The notes beneath the pieces were generated by a model. The model saw nothing but the letters and a program-made list of their open reading frames with translations. It was not told the DNA's origin and searched no databases. The position numbers were made by a program, and so were the translations under genes. DNA of 12,002 nt, taken from the NCBI GenBank assembly GCA_026770585.1, contig MU647006.1:162583-174584 (forward strand), given 5' to 3'. Source of the stretch: Baffinella frigidus (taxonomy: Eukaryota; Cryptophyceae; Cryptomonadales; Baffinellaceae). Below are positions 1 through 6,170 of the stretch, piece by piece. Every line of letters begins with the position of its first letter. Positions within the stretch are counted from its first letter, which is position 1.

Positions 1-82
1 AACCCTAAACCCAAATCCCTAAAACCCAACCCCTAAACCCTAAACTCTAAATCCCAAAACCTGAACCCTAAACCCTAACCCC
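1..82 (-). repeat. Degenerate telomere repeat, CCCTAAA type
   Basis: Successive C-strand heptamers (CCCTAAA and variants such as CCCAAAT, CCCTGAA) fill the first 82 bases. The class TTTAGGG is used by land plants, many green algae, dinoflagellates and several other protist lineages. C-rich sequence reading 5' to 3' away from the left end is the polarity expected of a left chromosome end. The repeats are impure, so this is the inner degenerate part of a telomere or a telomere-associated repeat rather than freshly synthesised telomere. Confidence 0.85.
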
Positions 83-132
83 GCAGGGATGGATTGTCGC
101 TCAAAGACGAGTACCTGGATGCTCGTCACCTC

Positions 133-587
133 GCTGAGCAGGCACGCTCCACTGCCTAGCTATGCCTCAGTCTATTCGGGCTCACCAATTTGGTGCGCCC
201 GGGCTCTTTTTCACTCAACAGTTGACAGATTTTCACCACAGAACCAGCGTGTCATCTTAGGAATAGTCATCCAACGCGACTGAGCAGGCTCGCCTCACTG
301 CCTGGCTGTTTCCCAGTCTATTTGGGCGAAGCGATTTGTTGCGCCCGGGATCGTTTTCGCTCAAAAGTTGACGGATGTGTACCGCAAACTCAGTGGGCCA
401 ACTTGAAAATAGTCCCTCAACATCGCTGAACAGGCAAGCCCCACTACCTCGCTCTGTCTCAGTCTATTTGGGCCCAGCAATCTGGGGAGCCCGGGCTCTT
501 TCCCGCTCCAAAGTTGACGATTTTTTTCCGCACACCCCGCTTGTCGACTTGAGAATAGTCGGTCAACCCGAGTGAGGCAGAGCTAGA
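133..587 (+). repeat. 146-bp tandem array of family A elements
   Basis: Three consecutive units keep an exact 146-base spacing: the junction motif TGAGCAGG (TGAACAGG in the third) begins at 135, 281 and 427. Each unit is one family A MITE (about 156-289, 300-436 and 448-586) plus a short linker of the type GGCxCGCCxCACTGCCTxGC. Units diverge by point changes, the third best preserving the terminal GACTGAGGCAGAGCTAG-like end. The open reading frames across this array are not conserved between units and look accidental. Confidence 0.8.
448..586 (+). mobile_element. Family A MITE, array unit 3
   Basis: A 139-bp element with inverted ends close to CTAGCTCTGCCTCAGTC. The interior has a GGGC...GCCCGGG hairpin, then AAAGTTGACG, and near the right end GTCGACTTGAGAATAGTC. 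Other family A copies of 139-140 bp occur at 6,327, 10,053 and 10,667. There is no coding capacity, so it is a non-autonomous DNA element. Confidence 0.75.
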
Positions 588-642
588 CGTAAGCATCAGC
601 ATCGTGGCAGGATTGACCCCTGCCACCCGGAACACACCTATT

Positions 643-872
643 GTAGAAATGGGCTCCGCGCGGATTTTGAGAACGTGAGGTGAGGAGGTCAGGAACGTCA
701 AAAAATTGATTTTTGGACGAAAAATCGATTTGGTGCTATGTTACGAGTGGTTAATTCTATTTTGGGCATCTTGCCCATGCCTAAGATAGCATAAAAGTTC
801 ATTTTCGACGATTTTTTATCTCCTGACCTCATTTCCTCACCTGACCTTGAATCCGCGCGGAGCCCATTTCTA
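643..872. mobile_element. Family F inverted-repeat element
   Basis: The left arm beginning GTAGAAATGGGCTCCGCGCG at 643 is matched in inverted orientation by the arm ending at 872; about 24 bases pair without mismatch. The match resumes further in (GAGGTGAGGAGGTCAGGA against the TCCTGACCTC...CCTCACC side). The 230-bp body is A/T-rich with no plausible gene. It is a MITE or other foldback element; no second copy is seen here. Confidence 0.7.
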
Positions 873-1047
873 CCATACCAGATCGAAAGCGTGAGGGACA
901 GCCAAGCAGTCGGCGCCCTACCGTCTCTCCCTGAACTGAACATTCTGGCGAAGGTTGGACAGGCGAATGATGAATTTATTATTTCGCAAAGCGCATCTAA
1001 AGGATTAGATGCCCGGTACAAATCTTGGTGGTTTAAACCCTAAAAGT

Positions 1048-1123
1048 ACGAAACGGCTCCAACGCCACGAAACGGCTCCACCGCCACGAAACGGCTCCAC
1101 AGCCGCGAAACGGCTCCCACGCC
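1048..1123 (+). repeat. 19-bp minisatellite, four units
   Basis: Four direct units of ACGAAACGGCTCCAACGCC start at 1,048, 1,067, 1,086 and 1,105 with only a few substitutions. The corresponding position in the duplicate copy near 1,790 has a single unit, so the array expanded after or during the duplication. Confidence 0.85.
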
Positions 1124-1242
1124 AAGCCAACTCTGAGACAATGTATAAGGTGACGGGTCTAAAACGGCGGTCCTGGAAGTGAATGGATCGAGGAGATCAA
1201 GACGAAAACAGATCTTTAATTATTTGGCGCACACAGAAGCAG

Positions 1243-1370
1243 CACCATGCCAGATTCTTTGAAGGGGTTGCCAAAAGTCAATTTCCCCTCAAGGCACTGG
1301 TTTTCAAAAGTCAAAGTCCTATACTGTAAGGTTCTAAAAAAAAAAAAAACCTCAAGGGCTCTAGCGTGGC
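1243..1370 (+). mobile_element. Family H element, diverged copy 1
   Basis: CACCATGCCAGATTCTTTG followed by GGGGTTGCCAAAAGTCAATT matches the better preserved element at 10,870-11,009 (ACCACGCCAGATTCTTGGAC, then GGGGTCGCCAAACGTCAATT). The right end CTCTAGCGTGGCAG resembles the other copy's AATCTGGCGTGGTAG. A run of 14 A lies at 1,336-1,349. It sits directly against the coiled-coil fragment at 1,370. Confidence 0.55.
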
Positions 1371-1421
1371 AGCTGCGGTTGGAGAAGAAGAATGCGGCGT
1401 AGTACCTTGCGGAGCTCTTCG
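1370..1421 (+). pseudogene. Coiled-coil exon fragment 1 (broken)
   Basis: Reads QLRLEKKNAA, an in-frame TAG, then YLAELF. The same peptide signature (LRLEKQNxxEYLAEVE) occurs at 2,022-2,070 and 2,163-2,283, so it is a relic of a repeated coding exon of an unrecognised charged, probably coiled-coil protein. The internal stop and the lack of flanking exons argue against function. Confidence 0.5.
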
Positions 1422-1571
1422 GATATTTGACTTTTGGAGAATTCCGGGGAAAGTTCCGTGATTTCTCTGCGAAAGTGGCCGATCCGTTGTACAAATAATA
1501 GAAAGACGCTGTTTCGCCAGCTCAACCCTAGCCAGGCTCATGTGTAGTGGCAGGCGGTGCTGCAGTAGAGC

Positions 1572-1676
1572 TATCCCTTAAGTGGCCAGTAGGCTCATAC
1601 GCCCTACGGTAGGGCCCTAGGACCTGCCTAGGACCTCGTGGCCGTCAAATTTGACGGCATGGCCACTTAAGGGATA
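1572..1676 (+). mobile_element. Family C MITE, copy 1
   Basis: A 105-bp element with inverted ends TATCCCTTAAGTGGCC / GGCCACTTAAGGGATA; the outermost TA may be the duplicated target. The body has the palindromic core CCCTACGGTAGGGCCCTAGG, a second CCTAGGACC, and a subterminal GTCAAATTTGAC palindrome. The copy at 5,748 is the same length and nearly identical. It interrupts the duplicated pseudo-exon segment. Confidence 0.85.
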
Positions 1677-1731
1677 CCGAGGCTAAGATGGCGAAGTCCA
1701 CCCTTACGATAGCACGTCACCCTACACCCGA

Positions 1732-1771
1732 ATCCAGGAGCAGCAGCTGCGGTTGGAGGCGAAGAACGCGG
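1732..1771 (+). pseudogene. Coiled-coil exon fragment 2
   Basis: Encodes IQEQQLRLEAKNAD in one frame, closely matching the IQEQLLRLEKQNAA of 2,166 onward, preceded in both by CCTACACC(C/T)GAA. It runs straight into the start of duplication copy beta. Short and isolated, so a relic. Confidence 0.45.
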
Positions 1772-1775
1772 ACCC

Positions 1776-2155
1776 CTAAAAGTAGGAAACGGCTTCAACG
1801 CCAAGCCAACTCTGAAAATAATCTATCAGGTGACGGGACTGAAACGACGGTTTGGCTCCCGCAGGAGGCTTAAGGCTTCAGGTTTTAAGACACCGCACTC
1901 CCGTCTCTCCCTGCCCTGAACCGTGTCTTTTCGCGGTCGTGCTACGTGATGAGTCAACGGTGCCTAAACCCTAAACTCTCTGACTCCTAAACCCCAGACC
2001 TTTGGCCCCCGCAGGAGCAACAGCTGCGGTTGGAGAAGCAAAACGTCTCGGAGTATCTTGCGGAGGTAGAACGACGCTGTTTCCGTGATTTCTCTGAGAA
2101 AGTGACCGATCCGTGGTACGAATAGCAGAAAGACAACGTTTCACCTGCTCAACCC
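1776..2155 (+). repeat. Segmental duplication, copy beta
   Basis: Diverged partner of 1,037-1,530, with the same landmarks in the same order but a single 19-bp unit (near 1,790) and no family H insertion. It contains telomere-like heptamers at about 1,965-1,980 (CCTAAACCCTAAACTC). The coiled-coil fragment begins after CCCCCGCAG, which looks like a 3' splice site, suggesting the source was genomic gene sequence rather than a processed copy. Confidence 0.6.
2014..2075 (+). pseudogene. Coiled-coil exon fragment 3
   Basis: After an acceptor-like CCCCCGCAG the frame reads EQQLRLEKQNVSEYLAEVER. It is followed at 2,081 by a second recognisable piece, FRDFSEKVTDPWYE then a stop, which also follows fragment 1 (at 1,453). 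The pair of pieces is therefore a duplicated module of an unidentified gene. Confidence 0.45.
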
Positions 2156-2162
2156 TACACCT

Positions 2163-2283
2163 GAAGATCCAGGAGCAGCTGCTGCGGTTGGAGAAGCAAA
2201 ACGCGGCGGAGTATCTAGCGGAGGTCGAGGAGGCTGAGCAGGCCCGGATCGCCGAGCAGGTCGTTGATTCGGTGAGGGATCCA
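2163..2283 (+). pseudogene. Coiled-coil exon fragment 4 (longest)
   Basis: The longest surviving reading frame of this fragment family: KIQEQLLRLEKQNAAEYLAE followed by VEEAEQARIAEQVVDSVRD. It is Glu/Gln/Lys/Leu-rich with heptad-like leucines, suggesting a coiled coil. I do not recognise the protein. An extra piece reading GEQARLVEQVIDLVRD lies at 2,467-2,514, homologous to the end of this fragment, and runs into a partial family A element. Whether any copy is expressed cannot be told here. Confidence 0.45.
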
Positions 2284-2391
2284 CGCGAGAATGGTCAAAA
2301 CATGTGATCCACGCCAGGATGCTCAAAAGATCCACTTTTGACACGCCCCTATTTGTGTGAAAATTACGCTGTACATCCACTTTTGATATCT

Positions 2392-2411
2392 TTCAAGGGA
2401 AATCCCTTGAA
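2392..2411. repeat. Perfect 20-bp palindrome
   Basis: TTCAAGGGAAATCCCTTGAA: two 9-base arms pair perfectly across AA. It follows two direct copies of ATCCACTTTTGA (about 2,328 and 2,376). Its role is unknown. Confidence 0.6.
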
Positions 2412-2496
2412 TGCTTAAGTTAACTACGTCAGATCTGACGAGGCGTCGGTTTCCCTCGATCAATCTGGCGAGCAGGCCCGGCTCGTCGAGCAGGTC

Positions 2497-2567
2497 ATCG
2501 ATTTGGTGAGGGACGTTTCCCGCGCGAAAGTTGACGGATTTATACCGCAGAATTAGAACGTCAACTT
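2497..2567 (+). mobile_element. Family A MITE, partial copy
   Basis: GCGCGAAAGTTGACGGATTT, then ATACCGCAGA and GTCAACTTACGAA, match the interior of the family; the left terminus is replaced by the coiled-coil-like sequence and the right terminus is missing. Confidence 0.55.
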
Positions 2568-2629
2568 ACGAAGAGGCTGCGCACACGCGCCTCGTCAGGT
2601 CCCTTAGAGCAGAAACTCTAGTAGGCCTT

Positions 2630-2726
2630 CTAGCACTGCATGAGTAAAACTGGCCTCGCCATGAAACACCTGTAGAGCAGAAAATTCATTACAAAAGGGC
2701 AACTGCAGTGCTTTTATGGCGAACAC
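2630..2726 (+). mobile_element. Family B MITE, diverged copy
   Basis: CTAGCACTGCATGAGTAAAACTGG, then CTCGCCATGAAACACCTGTA, and the distal GCTTTTATGGCGAACAC match the element at 7,528-7,646 from its left end to near its right end. The right terminus is eroded. A family A copy starts about 20 bases downstream. Confidence 0.6.
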
Positions 2727-2748
2727 ACACACCCCGTCGAGTAGGTCC

Positions 2749-2876
2749 ACTCTCAGTCTATTTAGGCTCCCCAATTTGATGCGCCCGGTATTTTTCCCGC
2801 GCGAAAGTTGACGAATTTGTACCGGAGACCCAGCATGTCAACTTGAGAATAGTCGGCCAACCGGAGTGAGGCAGAG
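2749..2876 (+). mobile_element. Family A MITE copy
   Basis: Contains the family landmarks CTCAGTCTATTTAGGCTCCC, CGCGCGAAAGTTGACGAATT, CCCAGCATGTCAACTTGAGA and the right end GAGTGAGGCAGAG. The left terminal CTAGCTCTG is lost. It runs directly into the 11-bp minisatellite. Confidence 0.75.
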
Positions 2877-2897
2877 TTGCTGGCGGAGGCTGAGGCA

Positions 2898-2972
2898 GAG
2901 CACACCCGAGAGCACACCCAGAGCACACCCAGAGCACACCCAGAGCACACCAGAGCACACCCGAGCACACCC
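2898..2972 (+). repeat. 11-bp minisatellite (GAGCACACCCA)
   Basis: About seven units of GAGCACACCC(A/G) in direct tandem, with small deletions in the last units. The family A right end (GGCAGAG) just before it ends in the same GAG that starts the first unit. Confidence 0.8.
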
Positions 2973-3005
2973 GCCAGGGAGGCCTGCGAAGTCGCACTTG
3001 CCTAA

Positions 3006-3290
3006 GAAAACTCCTCCGAGCCAGGGTAGGGTAATGGGCATTACCCTGGCTTGGAGGAGGCATGGGTACGCAGTACCCTGGCTTTAATAGGGTAACGGCC
3101 TGAAAATGGGGTAGTTAGGCCTACGGCATTGCCTAGGACCTCCTACCGTAGGCCGAGACTTTTTGGTCCTAGGATCCCTCGGCCAACGGTAGGAGGTCCT
3201 AGGCAATGCCGTATGCCTAACTACCCCCTTTTCAGGCCGTTAGCCTATGAGCTTGGAGGAGTTTTGGTGTGGTAATGGGTACTCATTACC
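3006..3290. repeat. Foldback element split by a family D insertion
   Basis: AAAACTCCTCCGAGCCAGGG on the left pairs with TACCCTGGCTT at about 3,075 continued by GGAGGAGTTTT at about 3,252, once the 162-bp family D element between them is removed. A smaller internal hairpin (AGCCAGGGTAGGGTAATGGG against ATTACCCTGGCTTGGAGGAG) lies at 3,019-3,060. The element was evidently there before the D insertion. Confidence 0.65.
3087..3248. mobile_element. Family D MITE, copy 1
   Basis: Termini ATAGGGTAACGGCCTGAAAA and TTTTCAGGCCGTTAGCCTAT are a 20-bp imperfect inverted repeat (one mismatch). Nearly the whole 162-bp body folds back, with GGTAGTTAGGC, GGCATTGCCTAGGACCTCCT and the motif CTACCGTAGG. The copy at 5,063 has the same length. 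Confidence 0.85.
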
Positions 3291-3340
3291 CGCCTTGTCG
3301 AGCGGTCCCCTCTCCCGACGCCCTTATTCCGGCGTCAAAA

Positions 3341-3413
3341 CCTAATTTCGGCATTGTATAGGGTGCTACGGTATGCAATACGGTAGAGGCTGATACGGAA
3401 CGCCGGAATTAGG
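3341..3413. repeat. 73-bp hairpin element
   Basis: Ends CCTAATTTCGGC and GCCGGAATTAGG pair with one mismatch; the loop contains CTACGGTATGCAATACGGTAG, itself a near palindrome resembling the core of families C-E. It may be a small MITE remnant. Confidence 0.5.
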
Positions 3414-3528
3414 TAGCTGACTCTCTGTGCAACCTCGGGGGGTGCACCACTTGGTGGCCCAACCTTGAAAACACTCGACTACCTGGTACAAGTAATCCGC
3501 ACCGCTAGGTTTGACTTCAGAGATTTGG

Positions 3529-3658
3529 ATCTGCCTCACTCGGGTTGGCAGAATATTCTCAAGTTGCCACTCTTGGTTCGTGGTGCAAATCCGTCAACAC
3601 TGGAGCGGAAAATTGCCCGGTCTCACAAAGTTGGTGAGCCTGAACAGACAGAGCCAGA
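3529..3658 (-). mobile_element. Family A MITE copy (inverted)
   Basis: In reverse orientation: CTGCCTCACTCGGGTTGGC, TTCTCAAGTTGCC, AAATCCGTCAACACTGGAGC and TTGGTGAGCC follow the family order. Both termini are diverged (AGACAGAGCCAGA at the right). Confidence 0.7.
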
Positions 3659-4195
3659 TAATATCCGTGGAAGCAACCAAACCTCGGCAGTAGGTTGCCA
3701 TTTCGTTTAGATGGACCTGCTCTGGGAGCAGGCATTTGACTCAAGACGCTGGCTTTCAGAGGGAGTTGACTTAGGCGAAATGTGCTGGCTCAGAGTGTAC
3801 TGTAGGACCCTAGGGCGGTGCATGCCCTTAATTTCGAGTAACCCCTTTAGGTTTGATTCATAAGGTGAAGTTGACCCTTCGTGCCTCCCGTACGAGCAGT
3901 GGCAGCTCAAGCAGCAAATCGAAATTTCATTTCACTACACCATCTTCGTGTAAAGTTGATTCAACCCGGAAATACGCCAAAGGTGTTGGTAATTGGAGCT
4001 CTTTACCGCCGCAATAACGTTTTCTTGTACCACGAAATACTTGTAGCGCGAACAGGTGTGTCAAAAAAATCCCACTTGTTCTCTGGCGTGGCCTCTCTCT
4101 GAAGCTGACCGGGCGTGTCTCCTGGGCGAGCAGCGGCAGCTCAAGCAGCAGATCCTCCTCGCCAAACCCACCGCGGGATCTTCAACCTCAAGCTC
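3659..4195. other. No clear gene; repeated short exon-like fragments
   Basis: No coherent gene is visible. Two short related pieces occur: CGAGCAGTGGCAGCTCAAGC at 3,893 and CGAGCAGCGGCAGCTCAAGC at 4,128, both continuing AGCA(A/G)ATC, encoding EQ(W/R)QLKQQI. A fragment TGTAGGACCCTAGGGC at 3,801 resembles the core of families C and E. The rest is unassigned. Confidence 0.4.
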
Positions 4196-4555
4196 GACAT
4201 CAGGCTCGAGCCCTGCCGCGGGAAAATCAAGTGGCGCGGGGACTACAAGTGGCGCGGGGGGAGGAGGTGGCGCGGGGGGGCACAGCCCCGAGGCGGGCCC
4301 ATCCGCCTCGCCGCCTCCTGACCCGGACCTGGCGGCCCGCCCGCTGGTGCCGCACGTGCCCGCCTCGCCCCCGGCGCCAGCATCGCCCGCGGGTGGCGCG
4401 GGGCTGCGAGTACCGATCGGGCTGCAAGTACCAATCGGGCTGCAAGTGGCGCGGGGGGAGGTGGGGGGAGGTAGCACGGGGGGGGCGGCGGGAGGAGCGG
4501 CGCTCCCGGGGGGGGGGAAGGGGGAGGGGAAGAAGGCAAGGGGGGGTATGCCATC
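4180..4555 (+). repeat. G-rich low-complexity tract with Gly/Ala/Ser-rich frame
   Basis: Repeats of AAGTGGCGCGGGG (from about 4,228) and GGGCTGC(G/A)AGTACC (4,404-4,440), followed by G runs of 6-9 at 4,453-4,545. An open frame 4,056-4,571 encodes EQRQLKQQILLAKP followed by Ser/Gly/Ala/Pro low complexity. The opposite strand is open over the same length, as expected of extreme G/C bias, so the frame is weak evidence for a gene. It stops just before a family C element. Confidence 0.5.
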
Positions 4556-4571
4556 GCTCCGGGGCAAGTAG

Positions 4572-4677
4572 TGATCCCTTAAGTGGCGTTGGGGTCAAAA
4601 TTGACCCCAGCGAGGTCCTAGGCTCCTACGTATGCCCTACGGTAGGGCGTATGCGCCTGCTCGCCACTTCAGGGATA
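4572..4677 (-). mobile_element. Family C MITE, copy 2
   Basis: Ends GATCCCTTAAGTGGCG and CGCCACTTCAGGGATA; the body carries the GGTCAAAATTGACC palindrome on the left and CCCTACGGTAGGGCG on the right, the reverse of copies 1 and 3. Confidence 0.8.
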
Positions 4678-4723
4678 AAGTCTCAGTACTAGTTATAAAG
4701 TCTAGCAAGTAGTTGTCTGGCCC

Positions 4724-4750
4724 GGGGGGGCGTTACTCGTTCGCCCCCCC
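4724..4750. repeat. Short G/C hairpin
   Basis: GGGGGGGCG and CGCCCCCCC form a 9-bp stem around TTACTCGTT; the loop sequence GTTACTCGTT recurs immediately after (4,755). Confidence 0.5.
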
Positions 4751-4829
4751 CCCGCGTTACTCGTTTTTCGTTGGGGCGTTTTACGAGGTGTGAGTTTATT
4801 AATGAATACGTACATGTAAGAGGAGGCGG

Positions 4830-4913
4830 GGGTTTTCCCAGCATTTCTTAATGATCAAGAAAGAGAATGCGGGCGTTCCCCTGTGTTTCTTAATCATTAA
4901 GAAAGGTAGGACG
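4830..4913 (+). repeat. 42-bp direct repeat carrying twin palindromes
   Basis: TTTCTTAATGATCAAGAAA at 4,844 and TTTCTTAATCATTAAGAAA at 4,886 are near-perfect dyads exactly 42 bases apart, each preceded by a GCGGG(G/C)GTT(T/C)CCC motif. The second pairs perfectly apart from its central base. A spaced pair of dyads could bind a dimeric protein or be a structural relic. Confidence 0.6.
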
Positions 4914-4939
4914 GGCGTTTTCAGAATCCTCGTGCCTTA

Positions 4940-4958
4940 TGAGCGAGGTACCCCTGTA
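4940..4958. repeat. Solo right end of a family E element
   Basis: GAGCGAGGTACCCCTGTA is identical to the right ends at 5,468-5,485 and 5,620-5,637. No left end or core is adjacent, so this is a truncated copy. Confidence 0.6.
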
Positions 4959-5062
4959 CAGGTCTCGCTGGACTCACTTTACACGAGATGAGTCATTCTA
5001 CGGAAATTCACTCAGTAACTCAGCATCCACTGCTGTTGGCCTCGCCTCACTCCTTTACATTC

Positions 5063-5224
5063 ATAGGCTAACGTCCTGAAAACCGGGTAGTTAAGCCTAC
5101 GGCATTGCCTACGGCAGGCCGTAGGAGCCTAGGGGGTCCCACGCAGCATTGTCCCAGGAGCCCTACGGCCTACCGTCGGCAATACCGCAGGCCTAACTAA
5201 TTGGTTTTCAGGACGTTAACCTAT
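5063..5224. mobile_element. Family D MITE, copy 2
   Basis: 162 bp with ends ATAGGCTAACGTCCTGAAAA and TTTTCAGGACGTTAACCTAT. The arms share GGTAGTTA(A/G)GCCTACGGCATTGCC with copy 1, while the centre (GGAGCCTAGGGGGTCCCACG) differs. Compensating changes (GTCC on the left, GGAC on the right, versus GGCC/GGCC in copy 1) keep the terminal pairing. Confidence 0.85.
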
Positions 5225-5365
5225 TAACATGGCCTTCACGGAAGGGAACACACGGGTGGCCGTGTTGTTTCCTATCCGTAATATAAGCACTTTTCTCTCT
5301 CTACGCCGCTGCACACATGCAATCACGCGCTCGTGGCGCATGGTCCTACTGCCCGGCACACACGC

Positions 5366-5485
5366 TACAGGGGTACCTCGCTCATAACACCCCCCCCCCC
5401 CTAGGACCCTACAGTAGGCCTGTGCCTAGGGCCCTATGGTGGTCCTAGGGGGGTGGCGATTTCTTAGGAGCGAGGTACCCCTGTA
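5366..5485 (+). mobile_element. Family E MITE, copy 1
   Basis: 120 bp with inverted ends TACAGGGGTACCTCGCTC / GAGCGAGGTACCCCTGTA. The body has C and G runs flanking a core CTAGGACCCTACAGTAGGCC ... CCTAGGGCCC. It is flanked by 18-bp near-direct repeats, ACTGCCCGGCACACACGC (5,348) and ACTGCCCGGCTCACGCGC (5,485). Confidence 0.8.
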
Positions 5486-5512
5486 CTGCCCGGCTCACGC
5501 GCGATCGGCGAT

Positions 5513-5637
5513 GCTATCCTATCCCATGGTTCTGAGGAACCGCCCCCCCCGTAGAGGACCACCATAGGGCCCTGGGCATAGGCCTACTGTAGGGTCCTGG
5601 GGGGGGGGCGATTTCTTGTGAGCGAGGTACCCCTGTA
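5513..5637 (-). mobile_element. Family E MITE, copy 2 (inverted core, left end lost)
   Basis: Its interior, GAGGACCACCATAGGGCCCT ... GGCCTACTGTAGGGTCCT, is the reverse complement of copy 1's. Its right end GAGCGAGGTACCCCTGTA is intact, but the left end is replaced by CTATCCTATCCCATGGTTCT, which is duplicated just beyond the right end as TATCCGCTACCCCATGGTCT (5,636). Confidence 0.65.
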
Positions 5638-5747
5638 TCCGCTACCCCATGGTCTTGGGAGGCTCTTCCTCCTCTCCGCCACGCCTCACCTCCGTCTCGA
5701 GCCTGCGCACGAAACGACACCCGCGTGTTGAGAACCAACCACCTGCA

Positions 5748-5852
5748 TATCCCTTACGTGACCAGTAGGCTCATACGCCCTACCGTAGGGCCCTAGGACC
5801 TGCCTAGGACCTCTTGCGGGTCAATTTTGACCGGCTGGCCACTTAAGGGATA
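5748..5852 (+). mobile_element. Family C MITE, copy 3
   Basis: 105 bp, ends TATCCCTTACGTGACC / GGCCACTTAAGGGATA. It matches copy 1 through AGTAGGCTCATACGCCC and the CCTAGGACCTGCCTAGGACC core; the subterminal palindrome is GGTCAATTTTGACC here against GTCAAATTTGAC there. Confidence 0.85.
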
Positions 5853-6170
5853 TTATACCGTCTCTACATCTGTTGCCTGGGTTACAAGAACCCATAACTT
5901 AAGAACCCGCACCGAAACGGCGCGATGAATTTCATGCGGAAACGTACTTAATTTAAATTTATGCGAAAACGTATTTAATTTAAATCTTGTTCTATCTTAG
6001 GGCTGGGATTTGTGCTATGGTGAAGCTATATCGAAGCGAAAATAGCAAAACCCACCCTTAACATGACACCCAACCGTGTTTCAGTTCAAATCAGAAATCG
6101 CATCAGGAATGATTCCCATCCCACAGCTGTTCTGCATACCTCTGCCACATGTCTGCACCCCCTGCAATCT
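5853..6170. other. Intergenic; 27-bp tandem repeat only
   Basis: The one recognisable structure is two tandem units at 5,934-5,986, ATGCGGAAACGTACTTAATT and ATGCGAAAACGTATTTAATT, each followed by TAAAT. The sequence is more A/T-rich than its surroundings. No gene, splice-supported exon or RNA gene was recognised. Confidence 0.5.

Larger units (their letters stand above)
1037..1530 (+). repeat. Segmental duplication, copy alpha (with pseudo-exons)
   Basis: This stretch and 1,776-2,155 share the same order of landmarks: CCCTAAAAGTA(C/G)GAAACGGCT, GCCAAGCCAACTCTGA, GGTGACGGG, a coiled-coil fragment CAGCTGCGGTTGGAGAAG, and CCGTGATTTCTCTG. Copy alpha has an internal 4x19-bp minisatellite and an inserted family H element that copy beta lacks. 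The peptide-like remnants (LRLEKKNAA then a stop; FRDFSAKVADP then stops) show it is not a working gene. Confidence 0.65.

Noticed and set aside
133-587. CRISPR array
   Set aside because: The 146-base units have no short conserved repeat with unique spacers, the whole unit is homologous, and the context is eukaryotic.
4061-4567. A 168-codon proline-rich minus-strand protein
   Set aside because: It is the complement of a G-rich low-complexity tract, where nearly all frames are open because of base composition.
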